A DNA stretch of 64,000 nucleotides. It comes from Chitinophaga polysaccharea. Lineage in GTDB: Bacteria > Bacteroidota > Bacteroidia > Chitinophagales > Chitinophagaceae. The stretch's first letter is position 1. Each line of letters opens with the position of its first letter. The DNA is taken from contig NZ_VIWO01000010.1 of NCBI RefSeq assembly GCF_007829335.1, positions 124,001 to 188,000 on the forward strand, written 5' to 3'. Below, piece after piece: positions 15,163 to 23,280 of this stretch. Under the pieces are notes generated by a model. It saw only the letters and a list, made by a program, of their open reading frames with translations. It was not told the origin of the DNA and ran no database searches. A program made the translations under genes and the position numbers.

Positions 15163-16872
15163 ATGTCCTATCTAACGCCCATAAACGAGAGGATCCCGTC
15201 TCCCAATTCCCGTAGTATTGCAGAAAATATAGGCGCCGGCAGCACAGCCAGGTCCCTGCCTGCCGTTACATCCCGCTTTACTCCCGGCCAGCCTAAAGTA
15301 ATCCAGCGGAAGCTAGCTGTAGCCGGTGAAAAGGACTGGACAGTATCAGGTGAAAAAGATACGCTGGAGACCCTTCAGAATTTTGCGGAAATGGCCTGGA
15401 TCGAGATGGTGGATGTTCTGGATGACGAGATCAACAAGGCAGCCGCAGATCTGCCTGCCCAACAGGAGCGGCATCAACAAATGACAGCGCTGAAAGTTAC
15501 GTTGCTTTCCAGCTACCGTTATTTTGACCAGCTGGCTAAATGGATGGACGACAGGCCCAGAAATGTAAAAGGATATGGTAAACATCCTATTTATGGCCGT
15601 AAGCAACAGAACCGGGAATATAACAATTGGATCGAAGTAGCAATGGCCCTGGTAGGATGGGTAAACGCCGCACCAGGCCGTAAACAGGAAAAGGCCCTGG
15701 CGAATGAAGTATATCAGAATCCGGAGCTGGATGCAGTTTTAACCGGGTTGGTGCATAAAGTACGGTTAAAAATTGAAGCCCTTAAAGATACTCATCCGCA
15801 AAGGTACCTGGAGATCACCAAAGAGCTGAAATCCAATAAAACCCTGATCCGTTCTATAAAAGGGAATGAAAAACAGTCGGAGACACTGTATGGGCATTAT
15901 GAAAAGGAAATGAGTAAGGCAGCGGATGAATTCGGACACCAGGAACTGAAAGTAACTTACAACACCAAATGGGATATATTGACAAACCCAGGCGCATTCC
16001 GGCTACGGGATAAGGTCATTTTCCTTCATGATATCACAGAATATTTCGGAAAACACCAGCCTTGGAACCCGGTCACGGCCGGTCAGCACCTGATCCCGGT
16101 AGACAACGATGCAGACGCAATGGTCACTACGGATGTTGACGCTACCGGTGAGCGCACGGCGACTGAAACTGCGTTAACCAAAGAAAAAGACAAGGTCAAA
16201 GACAAGCGCGCCCGTGGTATGGGATTAACCACTGCTTCCAGGGATGAAGATGCGCCCAGCACCAAGTTAGCCAGGCGGCTGAATCTGCCGGTCTGGGCCG
16301 GCCAGTCAATGACAACGGTACGGATGCTGAATATGGCGCAATGGGCAGGAGGACGTCCTGCTGAATTCAACGCGCTGGCCCAAGCTATTTTTGCTTTCTG
16401 GCGCCTGGAATATAATCATACCAGCGATTTTGCCTATCACACCTTACATGAGGTAATGGATATGGCCAAAAACTTTGGAGTTACCTACAAGACCCCGCCT
16501 AATCCGGGCCACGGCCAGCTGCCCTATGACTATCAGAAGATCAACGAGCAGTATATACGGCCGTATGTAGATGAGATGCTTCAGAATACCACCAACCTGT
16601 TCCAATCCCTGGAGGGGCAAATCAATACCAATACCTGGACCAGCGACCAGGCCAGAAGAATTGCGGGAAATGCGGTCAGGGAGATCACCCCCAAAATACC
16701 CATGATTGCGGGATGGTGGCAAAACATTGATTTCACTGAAGCTGCCGATACCCGCAAACAAGCCCTTAGTAAAGTATTGCAGGGTATTAACCTCTTACAA
16801 ATGGACCTTGGCAGACTCAGTAATCTTATTCAACTGAAATCAAGCGCGCTGCAGGTTAATTTCTGGGTGTAG
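15163..16872 (+). CDS. Uncharacterised 569-residue protein, possibly an injection-system-associated effector
   Basis: No signal peptide. The first ~48 residues are low-complexity, Pro/Ser-rich and probably disordered, ending in VIQRKLAVAGEKDWTVSG. A long helical middle part follows (about 60-330), then a charged linker rich in Lys/Glu/Thr (about 330-375), then a C-terminal domain (about 380-569) with FWRLEYNHTSDFAYHTLHEV and GYGKHPIYGRK-like His-rich strings. The disordered head followed by an IQRK strand resembles the N-termini I associate with proteins co-occurring with DUF4157/eCIS (extracellular contractile injection system) genes in Chitinophaga. I cannot verify this, and DUF4157 itself (HExxH) is absent. 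It stands alone, with no structural injection genes in the window. Confidence 0.6.
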   Translation: MSYLTPINERIPSPNSRSIAENIGAGSTARSLPAVTSRFTPGQPKVIQRKLAVAGEKDWTVSGEKDTLETLQNFAEMAWIEMVDVLDDEINKAAADLPAQQERHQQMTALKVTLLSSYRYFDQLAKWMDDRPRNVKGYGKHPIYGRKQQNREYNNWIEVAMALVGWVNAAPGRKQEKALANEVYQNPELDAVLTGLVHKVRLKIEALKDTHPQRYLEITKELKSNKTLIRSIKGNEKQSETLYGHYEKEMSKAADEFGHQELKVTYNTKWDILTNPGAFRLRDKVIFLHDITEYFGKHQPWNPVTAGQHLIPVDNDADAMVTTDVDATGERTATETALTKEKDKVKDKRARGMGLTTASRDEDAPSTKLARRLNLPVWAGQSMTTVRMLNMAQWAGGRPAEFNALAQAIFAFWRLEYNHTSDFAYHTLHEVMDMAKNFGVTYKTPPNPGHGQLPYDYQKINEQYIRPYVDEMLQNTTNLFQSLEGQINTNTWTSDQARRIAGNAVREITPKIPMIAGWWQNIDFTEAADTRKQALSKVLQGINLLQMDLGRLSNLIQLKSSALQVNFWV

Positions 16873-17016
16873 GCAAAGACCGACGCCCGTTCCGGTTTTA
16901 ATCTGTCGTATTTGCCCCTTGTCCAATACATCTTATTAGTCGATTTTTGCTTGCTGACTTGCTGAAAGCATATCATGAAGACAGGCAGCGCCATCTCTTG
17001 ACCAAAGAAAGAAACT

Positions 17017-17682
17017 ATGAAACTTCTTCTCACTTCCGCGGGCATTAGCAACACGAGCATTCACAATGCGCTGGTTGATCTCCTGGGAAAACCGGTTGCC
17101 GAAGCAAGCGCCCTTTTTGTACCCACTGCGATATACGCCCTGCCGGGCGGTGCTGGCATAGCACGAAGCGTGATTAACGGATCACTCGGTGACCCTTTCT
17201 GTGAATTGGGTTGGAAGTCATTAGGTATACTGGAGCTTACCACGTTGCTCAGCATCAAACCGGAGCTTTGGATTCCCATGCTCCAGGAAACGGATGCTTT
17301 GCTGATGGGCGGTGGTGACTGCCAGTATCTGACCTATTGGATACAGCACTCCGGGTTGGCAGCTCTCTTGCCATCACTGCTGCGCAAAACAGTCTGCGTA
17401 GGATTGAGCGCGGGAAGTATGGTGATGACCCGCTTTGGAACAACGTACGGCCACCATACACTGCCGGCCGAAAGCAGTAAGTCGCTGGAATTGCTTGATT
17501 TTGCCCTGCATCCACATCTGGATCATGAATGGTTTCCGGAGAATTCGCTGGCCAACCTGGAAAAGTTAGCAGCTACATTGCCCATGCCTTCCTATATGAT
17601 TGACGATCAAACCGCCATTAAGGTAAATGACGGCGCGATTGAAGTCATCTCTGAAGGACACTGGAAGTTGTTTGTTCCCTGA
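17017..17682 (+). CDS. Peptidase S51 (dipeptidase E-like)
   Basis: A 221-residue protein of the class I glutamine-amidotransferase-like fold. The nucleophile elbow GLSAGS puts the catalytic Ser at about residue 131, preceded by the GGGDCQYL loop that in dipeptidase E binds substrate. A His-rich segment DFALHPHLDHEWF follows and could supply the catalytic His. Family members hydrolyse Asp-X dipeptides or act on cyanophycin-type peptides. No signal peptide, so cytoplasmic. Not obviously in an operon; it is convergent with the second permease gene, 69 bp from its end. Confidence 0.85.
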   Translation: MKLLLTSAGISNTSIHNALVDLLGKPVAEASALFVPTAIYALPGGAGIARSVINGSLGDPFCELGWKSLGILELTTLLSIKPELWIPMLQETDALLMGGGDCQYLTYWIQHSGLAALLPSLLRKTVCVGLSAGSMVMTRFGTTYGHHTLPAESSKSLELLDFALHPHLDHEWFPENSLANLEKLAATLPMPSYMIDDQTAIKVNDGAIEVISEGHWKLFVP

Positions 17683-17751
17683 CACAGGAATCTCTATGCA
17701 TTCGTATGGAATTTGGTATAAGATTGAGCAAGTCATCGGATAATATGTCAT

Positions 17752-20190
17752 CTAATCTATTCGGATGGCATTTACCGGATTACGTCTTGCCGCGCGTAAT
17801 GTTTGCGACCCAATAGTGATGAGTCCCAGTACAAGTAATATGAGGGTCCCCAACAAAATAGTTCCTGCACCAAATTCTACCCGGTTAGGAAATTTCTGAA
17901 GCCATAAATTGTTAAGTAGGTAGCTCAACGGAGCAGCAATCAGTACGGCTGCCAGCAATATCCGAATGAATGCTGCGGAGAGCAGCAGCACTAGCCCGGT
18001 ATTGTTCGCCCCTAACACCTTTCGGATACCCACCTCTTTTATTCTTCTTTCAGTGTTATAGGTGGCCATTCCTAACATGCCCAGGCAGGCAATGGTTACG
18101 GCGATAAAAGCCAGGAACCCGAGGATGGAAACGATATCGAAGAAGCCCTGGGAGGTGGCAGCCAGCTGATCATCGAAGAATTGATACTTGAAGGGATGAA
18201 CCGGATCAATGGTCTTCCATTTTGCTTCCAGGTTGGCGAGCGTAGTCCTGGTATCTCCGGATGCAATCTTTATATTAGTAAATCTAAACAGGCCGGGATA
18301 ATTTTGTAATACCATAGGCTGAATCCGGTCGTGATCCAGGTTCATATGAAAATCTTTAAGTACGCCAATCACCTCCAGTGAGGTACTGTCATCACCTTCT
18401 GATGTTAATACCTGCCCGATTATTTCGGTGGGATACTTATAACCAAATGCCCTGACGGCAGCCTCATTTACCAATAAATAATGTCCGGATGCACTACCGG
18501 CCGGCAGTTTTCTACCAGCTACCAGCTTTAATTCCAGGTTATCTGTAAAATTTTCATCTGTATGGAGGATAATAAGGTTCTTATATTCTTCCTTGCCTCC
18601 TACTCTCTTTAAGCTTATCCCTTCTGATCTACCCGTAACTGGAATGTAATCACAGGCTGAAACATTGACTACCCCCGGTACAATACCCAGTACACTTGAA
18701 ACTGCCGTGTAGCTATTACCCTGTAGGTCGACGTTCACAATATTTTTGGGATTGAATTCGTATTTGAATTTAAGGAAATGCGTCGACTGATTCAATATTA
18801 GTAATGAGCTGATAATAAAGACCAGTGAAATAACAAATTGTGTAACGCTCAATATCTTCCTCATTCCAAATTTTCCCGGGCGCATACCCGTTAAATTTCT
18901 GAGTGTTTTAGCAGGCTGGAATCCTGACAGGTACAGGGCCGGGTAAATACCGGACAACAGTCCGATCAACAAGGCAAACCCAATAAAGCTAAAATAAACG
19001 GTCAGATTTCCTTCGAGATCAAAATGCAGGTATTGGTTTACCCAAAGGTGCAGGAAGGCGGTCTTGAGAACAAAAAGAAAAAGAAGAGCCATGATGAGCG
19101 CTGATAACGAGATCAATATTGATTCACTTAAGAATTGAAAAACAATATTTTTCCTGGTGGCCCCGTTCACTTTGCGCACACCTATTTCTTTTGCCCTGGT
19201 CAGTGCCCTGGCAATAGACAAGTTAGTATAGTTCAAACAGGCGGAAATCATGATCACAAGCGCCAAAAGTGATAAAAAATAATACACCACCCGCGGCAAA
19301 GTAATATTGGGTTCATTGCCGAGTAAAATTCCCGGTGACATATGGGTGAGTCTTTGTCCTGTTAATCTGAAACTTCTAAAATCCGGGATATCCTTATAGG
19401 TTGCCAATGTCAGGCGATCCAGTGAAGCATTCAGATCAGACTCCCTTTTACCCGGATTAATCAAGGCATAGGTATAACAGTGATACAAATCTTTCCAATC
19501 CGTGCTGATATCACCGTACTTCTTACTATCGATAAGTACCTGCATAGAGGAACTGGAAACAAGCACGTCAAATTTCAGATGGGATTTATATTTTTTATCA
19601 GCGATAATACCCGTGATGGTGTAAGTGCCCCATTTTACCGGTGTTCCTGCTCCACCCTGTCCCGTGTAGATCGATAATCCCCGGTCGGTAAATTCCACCG
19701 TTTTGCCCACAGCATCTTCATCCCCGAACAATTGACGGGCAATACCGGCGGTTATGACCATCGAGTTGGGAGCGCGCAGCGCCTCTTCCTTATTTCCTTT
19801 GCCCAGCTCGAAGCTGAATATATTGAAAAAAGAGGGGTCGGTAAAATAACCACGCATTTCTATGGATTTCCCTTTATACAGGGCATCTCCGCCAATGCCC
19901 GTCACCAGATGAGTAGCGTCTTTGACAACAGTATTCTCATTCTTCAGTGTTCCTGCCAGGGGAAAGGGGCTGGTAGCATAAGGATGCCTGAAATCCGCTC
20001 TGTCACAGAGAATGCGATAGATGCTATGTTTATTCATATTAAACTGATCGTAACTCCGTTGGTCAGCCAACATCAGCATGATCAACATACAAACCGACAT
20101 GGCGGAAGTCAATCCAAATGCGTTAATAAAAGAAAATATCTTGTACCTCAAGATATTCCGGAGTCCCACTTTCAAATAATTGAAAACCAT
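17752..20190 (-). CDS. FtsX/MacB-type ABC transporter permease (second copy)
   Basis: An 812-residue paralogue-like permease with the same duplicated layout: helix at about 18-42, periplasmic MacB_PCD domain, FtsX block (about 290-430, KEIGVRKVNGATRKNIVFQF), second periplasmic domain and C-terminal FtsX block (about 690-805, KEVGIRKVLGANNTGLVLLL). No ATPase gene is adjacent. As with the permease at 7690-10077, its upstream DNA carries a GGCA -24-like element and two GTTCATTTT elements 22 bp apart, suggesting that both are switched on by the same enhancer-binding protein. Export of a peptide, lipoprotein or toxic compound is the family role; the cargo is unknown. Confidence 0.9.
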   Translation of the reverse strand: MVFNYLKVGLRNILRYKIFSFINAFGLTSAMSVCMLIMLMLADQRSYDQFNMNKHSIYRILCDRADFRHPYATSPFPLAGTLKNENTVVKDATHLVTGIGGDALYKGKSIEMRGYFTDPSFFNIFSFELGKGNKEEALRAPNSMVITAGIARQLFGDEDAVGKTVEFTDRGLSIYTGQGGAGTPVKWGTYTITGIIADKKYKSHLKFDVLVSSSSMQVLIDSKKYGDISTDWKDLYHCYTYALINPGKRESDLNASLDRLTLATYKDIPDFRSFRLTGQRLTHMSPGILLGNEPNITLPRVVYYFLSLLALVIMISACLNYTNLSIARALTRAKEIGVRKVNGATRKNIVFQFLSESILISLSALIMALLFLFVLKTAFLHLWVNQYLHFDLEGNLTVYFSFIGFALLIGLLSGIYPALYLSGFQPAKTLRNLTGMRPGKFGMRKILSVTQFVISLVFIISSLLILNQSTHFLKFKYEFNPKNIVNVDLQGNSYTAVSSVLGIVPGVVNVSACDYIPVTGRSEGISLKRVGGKEEYKNLIILHTDENFTDNLELKLVAGRKLPAGSASGHYLLVNEAAVRAFGYKYPTEIIGQVLTSEGDDSTSLEVIGVLKDFHMNLDHDRIQPMVLQNYPGLFRFTNIKIASGDTRTTLANLEAKWKTIDPVHPFKYQFFDDQLAATSQGFFDIVSILGFLAFIAVTIACLGMLGMATYNTERRIKEVGIRKVLGANNTGLVLLLSAAFIRILLAAVLIAAPLSYLLNNLWLQKFPNRVEFGAGTILLGTLILLVLGLITIGSQTLRAARRNPVNAIRID

Positions 20191-20224
20191 AGTATATTTT
20201 TTGCGTATAGGATAGATTATAGCA

Positions 20225-20240
20225 CACTAAGAAAATGCCG
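20225..20240 (-). promoter_or_regulatory. Degenerate sigma-54-like promoter of the second permease gene
   Basis: Minus strand CGGCATTTTCTTAGTG: GG then 10 bp then GT in place of the invariant GC, so alone it is weak. It is 35-50 bp before the ATG, and its -24 GG is 54 bp from the nearest upstream element, almost identical to the first permease (55 bp). Confidence 0.35.
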
Positions 20241-20292
20241 GCGCTGGGACACTTATAAATCAATCATTTTGAAATTAAATATTTCCTAAAAC

Positions 20293-20330
20293 TGTTCATT
20301 TTCGATACACTATGCGTTCATTTTTGTTAA
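20293..20330 (-). promoter_or_regulatory. Tandem GTTCATTTT elements, candidate enhancer of the second permease gene
   Basis: TGTTCATTTTCGATAC (20293-20308) and CGTTCATTTTTGTTAA (20315-20330) start 22 bp apart. On the minus strand they end in TGAACA and TGAACG, matching the TGAACA/CGAACA ends of the pair before the first permease. The outer half-sites are degenerate. Confidence 0.4.
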
Positions 20331-20409
20331 TCACGGCCAGCGTATGCTTTTTCATTCAGCTTAATGGTAAGGAAATAGCACGGTATAAAATTTGTCGCTC
20401 CAGTTATTC

Positions 20410-21282
20410 ATGAGCAGGCAAATTTTCAACAGGTCCGTCAACGTTGATAATATTGACATTTTTTACAGGGAGGCCGGCAATGGGAAAAATCCATCCATAC
20501 TACTCCTACATGGGTTTCCTACCTCGTCCGTCATGTTTAAAAATCTGATGGTGGTACTCTCCGGCAAATTTCACCTCATTGCGCCCGATTACCCTGGCTT
20601 TGGTTTCAGCGCATTTCCCGGCAGGAGTAAATTTGAATACTCATTTCAAAATCTATCCGCCTGCATCAACCGGTTCACGGAAACAATCGGTTTAAAAACA
20701 TTTACCATCTATCTCCATGACTATGGCTGCCCTATTGGACTGCGATTAGCCGTGAGCCATCCTGAAAAGATAGAGCGGATCATTGTTCAGAATGGCAATG
20801 CCTATGCAGAAGGTATCGGCTCAAACTGGGATGAAACAATAGATTATTGGGAACATCCCACGGAAGAAAAGAAACAAAAGGTGTATGCTTTTTTGAGCGA
20901 AGAGGGTACAAAGATGCAATACACAGCCGGCGTACCAGACGCCCTCCTCCCCCGCGTCAGTCCGGAAACCTGGCGGCTGGACTGGGAACGCATGTCCCGG
21001 CCCGGCAATATTGAAATGCAGTATGAGTTGAATTGTACTTATAAAAGCAATATCGACATGTTTCCTGCCTTCCAGGAATATTTCCGCAAATATCAGCCAC
21101 CCTCCCTGGTTGTATGGGGAAAATATGATCCGTTTTTCAGCATGGCCGAAGCATATTGTTACAAGCGAGACCTACCTGATGCGCAGATCCATATTATTGA
21201 GGGATCGCATATGCTACTGGAAACAAATTTTGATGAGGTGTTGGAGCTGATGAATAACTTCTTAGACTTAAAGTCCGCTTAA
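20410..21282 (+). CDS. Alpha/beta hydrolase (haloalkane dehalogenase / epoxide hydrolase-like)
   Basis: 290 residues from the ATG at 20410; a TTG six codons upstream is less likely. The oxyanion motif is HGFPTSSVMF. The nucleophile elbow is HDYGC with Asp104 in the nucleophile position, typical of the dehalogenase/epoxide-hydrolase branch rather than the Ser esterases. The acid is in WGKYDPFF and the base His is in EGSHMLLE. No signal peptide, so cytoplasmic. The substrate is unknown. Its stop overlaps the convergent RibD-like gene by 4 bp. Confidence 0.85.
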   Translation: MSRQIFNRSVNVDNIDIFYREAGNGKNPSILLLHGFPTSSVMFKNLMVVLSGKFHLIAPDYPGFGFSAFPGRSKFEYSFQNLSACINRFTETIGLKTFTIYLHDYGCPIGLRLAVSHPEKIERIIVQNGNAYAEGIGSNWDETIDYWEHPTEEKKQKVYAFLSEEGTKMQYTAGVPDALLPRVSPETWRLDWERMSRPGNIEMQYELNCTYKSNIDMFPAFQEYFRKYQPPSLVVWGKYDPFFSMAEAYCYKRDLPDAQIHIIEGSHMLLETNFDEVLELMNNFLDLKSA

Positions 21283-21830
21283 CGGTGAAGCTCATAATAA
21301 AATGCTACTACACCGGCGCTAAAGGTTTTTGTTTTTATGAGACGAAGCATTATTCTGTCGTTTATGTTTGCGAACAAGGGTAAGCCCTTACCCGCTATAA
21401 TCGGGTGTACACAGAGCTGGAACTCATCAACCAGGTTACTGTTCATCAGGGTGATGATTAAGCTCCGGCTGCCTACCAGTATATCTTTGCCTGGTTGTTG
21501 TTTCAGCACCGCCACTTCTTCCTCAATGCTTCGCTTTGCCAGGGTAGCATTCGCCCATTCCACATTTTTCAGTGTATGAGAAAAAGCAACCTTGGGAATA
21601 TTTTCCATTGCTACGGCAAATTCGTCCATTGTCTTGTTGCCTGTAGGATTCTTTACCACGTTTGGCCAATAACTTTCCATCAACTGATAGGTGATCCTTC
21701 CGTACAAGACGGCGCCTGAATGGCGTAACAGTTCGGTGTAATGTTGGTGTATTTCATCATCCGCTATCCCCTCGGTATGGTCGCAATACCCATCCAGCGT
21801 CATATTGATGGCAGCAATTACTTTCCTCAT
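21279..21830 (-). CDS. Dihydrofolate reductase-like / RibD C-terminal domain protein
   Basis: A 183-residue stand-alone RibD_C/DHFR-fold protein: MRKVIAAINMTLDGYCDH at the N-terminus, GAVLYGRITYQLMESYW (about 40-56), and the NADPH-binding-like stretch ILVGSRSLIITLMNSNLVDEFQLCVHPIIAGKGLPLF (about 115-152). This widespread single-domain family is not true folate DHFR and its physiological substrate is usually unknown. It is convergent with the hydrolase gene at 20410. Confidence 0.88.
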   Translation of the reverse strand: MRKVIAAINMTLDGYCDHTEGIADDEIHQHYTELLRHSGAVLYGRITYQLMESYWPNVVKNPTGNKTMDEFAVAMENIPKVAFSHTLKNVEWANATLAKRSIEEEVAVLKQQPGKDILVGSRSLIITLMNSNLVDEFQLCVHPIIAGKGLPLFANINDRIMLRLIKTKTFSAGVVAFYYELHR

Positions 21831-22006
21831 TTTCTTATAATGTTATTTCATAAAGATAGCGCTCAATTTTTGCAACCATAGGGGGTGAATCAGACATTGT
21901 AGAGGTATATTATGACAAGACCACCTAAAAACGCAAAAAGTATTCTACGCCAGTAGATACACTTACGGGCGTTGCTTATCTAAGATGTGGTAGCATCATC
22001 GCTATA

Positions 22007-22279
22007 TTACTCCGCAGTAGTAGGGTCAATTACATTAGCCACCTTGTTGACAGCATTAGCGGGGAATCCTCCCTGCCTGGCGTGCTCCCGGACCATTTCT
22101 TCATTAGGCGCGATATACACACAATAAATCTTGTCACCTGTTACATAGCTATGTACCCATTGAATTTGCGGGCCCATATTACTCAGCACACCACAGGAAG
22201 CCTGTGAAATGGCTTTCAACTGTTCTTGTGACAATTGACCTGCGCCAGGAATTTCGCGTTCAATAACATACTTAGGCAT
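22007..22279 (-). CDS. DUF4242 small protein (SCO4226-like, possible nickel-binding)
   Basis: 90 residues: MPKYVIEREIPGAGQLSQEQLKAIS, then WVHSYVTGDKIYCVYIAPNEEMVREHARQGGFPAN. This is the ferredoxin-like DUF4242 pattern, with a conserved Cys in the VTGDKIYCVY strand and His in REHARQGG. Some relatives bind nickel. Single cytoplasmic gene; role unknown. Confidence 0.85.
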   Translation of the reverse strand: MPKYVIEREIPGAGQLSQEQLKAISQASCGVLSNMGPQIQWVHSYVTGDKIYCVYIAPNEEMVREHARQGGFPANAVNKVANVIDPTTAE

Positions 22280-22489
22280 AATTGTAGATTTAAACAGTTA
22301 GATGTTATTCTTTGCCGGGGTTTTTAATAGGTATTGGTGTTTGCTGGAAGACAAAGGAGTAGTAGAAAATATGCATACTAAATATAAGCAATTATTTCAA
22401 AAGAACTGTCGAACGCATGGAAACGGATGACCTTGGCATAGACTAAAATGTTCATTAATTTCACCAAACAGACAAGAAGCCAGGATATT

Positions 22490-23230
22490 ATGACGCAGCG
22501 CGTGAAAGTGATTTTTTTTGTTTTATTAATGCTCAGCAGCTTCCCCGGGCACTCCACCTCCCGGGAGGATTCGGCTAGAAATGAACGGAAGACGATTTAT
22601 TTTTTTAGCGGCCTGGGGGCCGACTCCAGTTTATTCAAGAACCTGAAACTACCAGGTTATCATAAAGTTTACATCAGGTGGATTCCCGCCTTACCCAATG
22701 AATCCATCACAGAATATGCCGGCCGGATAAAGAGCCAGATCACGGTGGAAAATCCTTATATCATCGGGGTTTCTTTTGGAGGCATCGTAGCGGTGGAAGT
22801 ATCCAAGCAGATAAGGGTAGAAAAGATGGTGTTGATCTCTTCGGCGAGAACGAAGGACGAATTGAACAAAAGGCAATTCTTTTTCATGAAGTTGGGGTTA
22901 TACCGCATCATTCCCAGGGGACTGATAAAGCGCACCAATTTCCTTACCTATCGCTATTTTGGTGCTCACTCAAAAAGTGATAAGAAAGCCTTAACGAGAT
23001 TATTGGAGGATACAGATGTTACCTTCTTTCGCTGGGCGCTGAAAAGCATTGCTTATTGGGATAATAAAGTGCCTCCTGAACGGGCCATTCAAATACATGG
23101 TACAGCCGATAGAGTTATAGCCAGCAGGCTGGTGCATCCTGATTATCGTATTAAAGGAGGAGGGCATCTCATGGTATACAACCGGGCTAATGCAATTAGT
23201 AAGATCATTATGAATTATTTTGGCAAGTGA
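22490..23230 (+). CDS. Secreted alpha/beta hydrolase
   Basis: 246 residues from the ATG at 22490, which begins a good signal peptide (VIFFVLLMLSSFPGHS); a frame extension of 14 codons upstream would spoil it. Nucleophile Ser95 in GVSFGG, acid probably in IQIHGTADRVI, His in GGGHLMVYN. It is a lipase/esterase-like enzyme lacking a large lid. Its substrate is unknown. It is convergent with the outer-membrane barrel gene. Confidence 0.8.
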   Translation: MTQRVKVIFFVLLMLSSFPGHSTSREDSARNERKTIYFFSGLGADSSLFKNLKLPGYHKVYIRWIPALPNESITEYAGRIKSQITVENPYIIGVSFGGIVAVEVSKQIRVEKMVLISSARTKDELNKRQFFFMKLGLYRIIPRGLIKRTNFLTYRYFGAHSKSDKKALTRLLEDTDVTFFRWALKSIAYWDNKVPPERAIQIHGTADRVIASRLVHPDYRIKGGGHLMVYNRANAISKIIMNYFGK

Positions 23231-23265
23231 ACAAACAAGCCACCAGTGGGTAGCCTGTTTGCTTA
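23230..23265. terminator. Hairpin between convergent genes
   Basis: CAAACAAGCCACC/GGTAGCCTGTTTG pairs at 11 of 13 positions with a 4-nt loop, then a short T-rich run. It sits between the hydrolase and barrel genes and could stop both transcripts. Confidence 0.45.
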
Positions 23266-23280
23266 TTAAATAGACTATGC

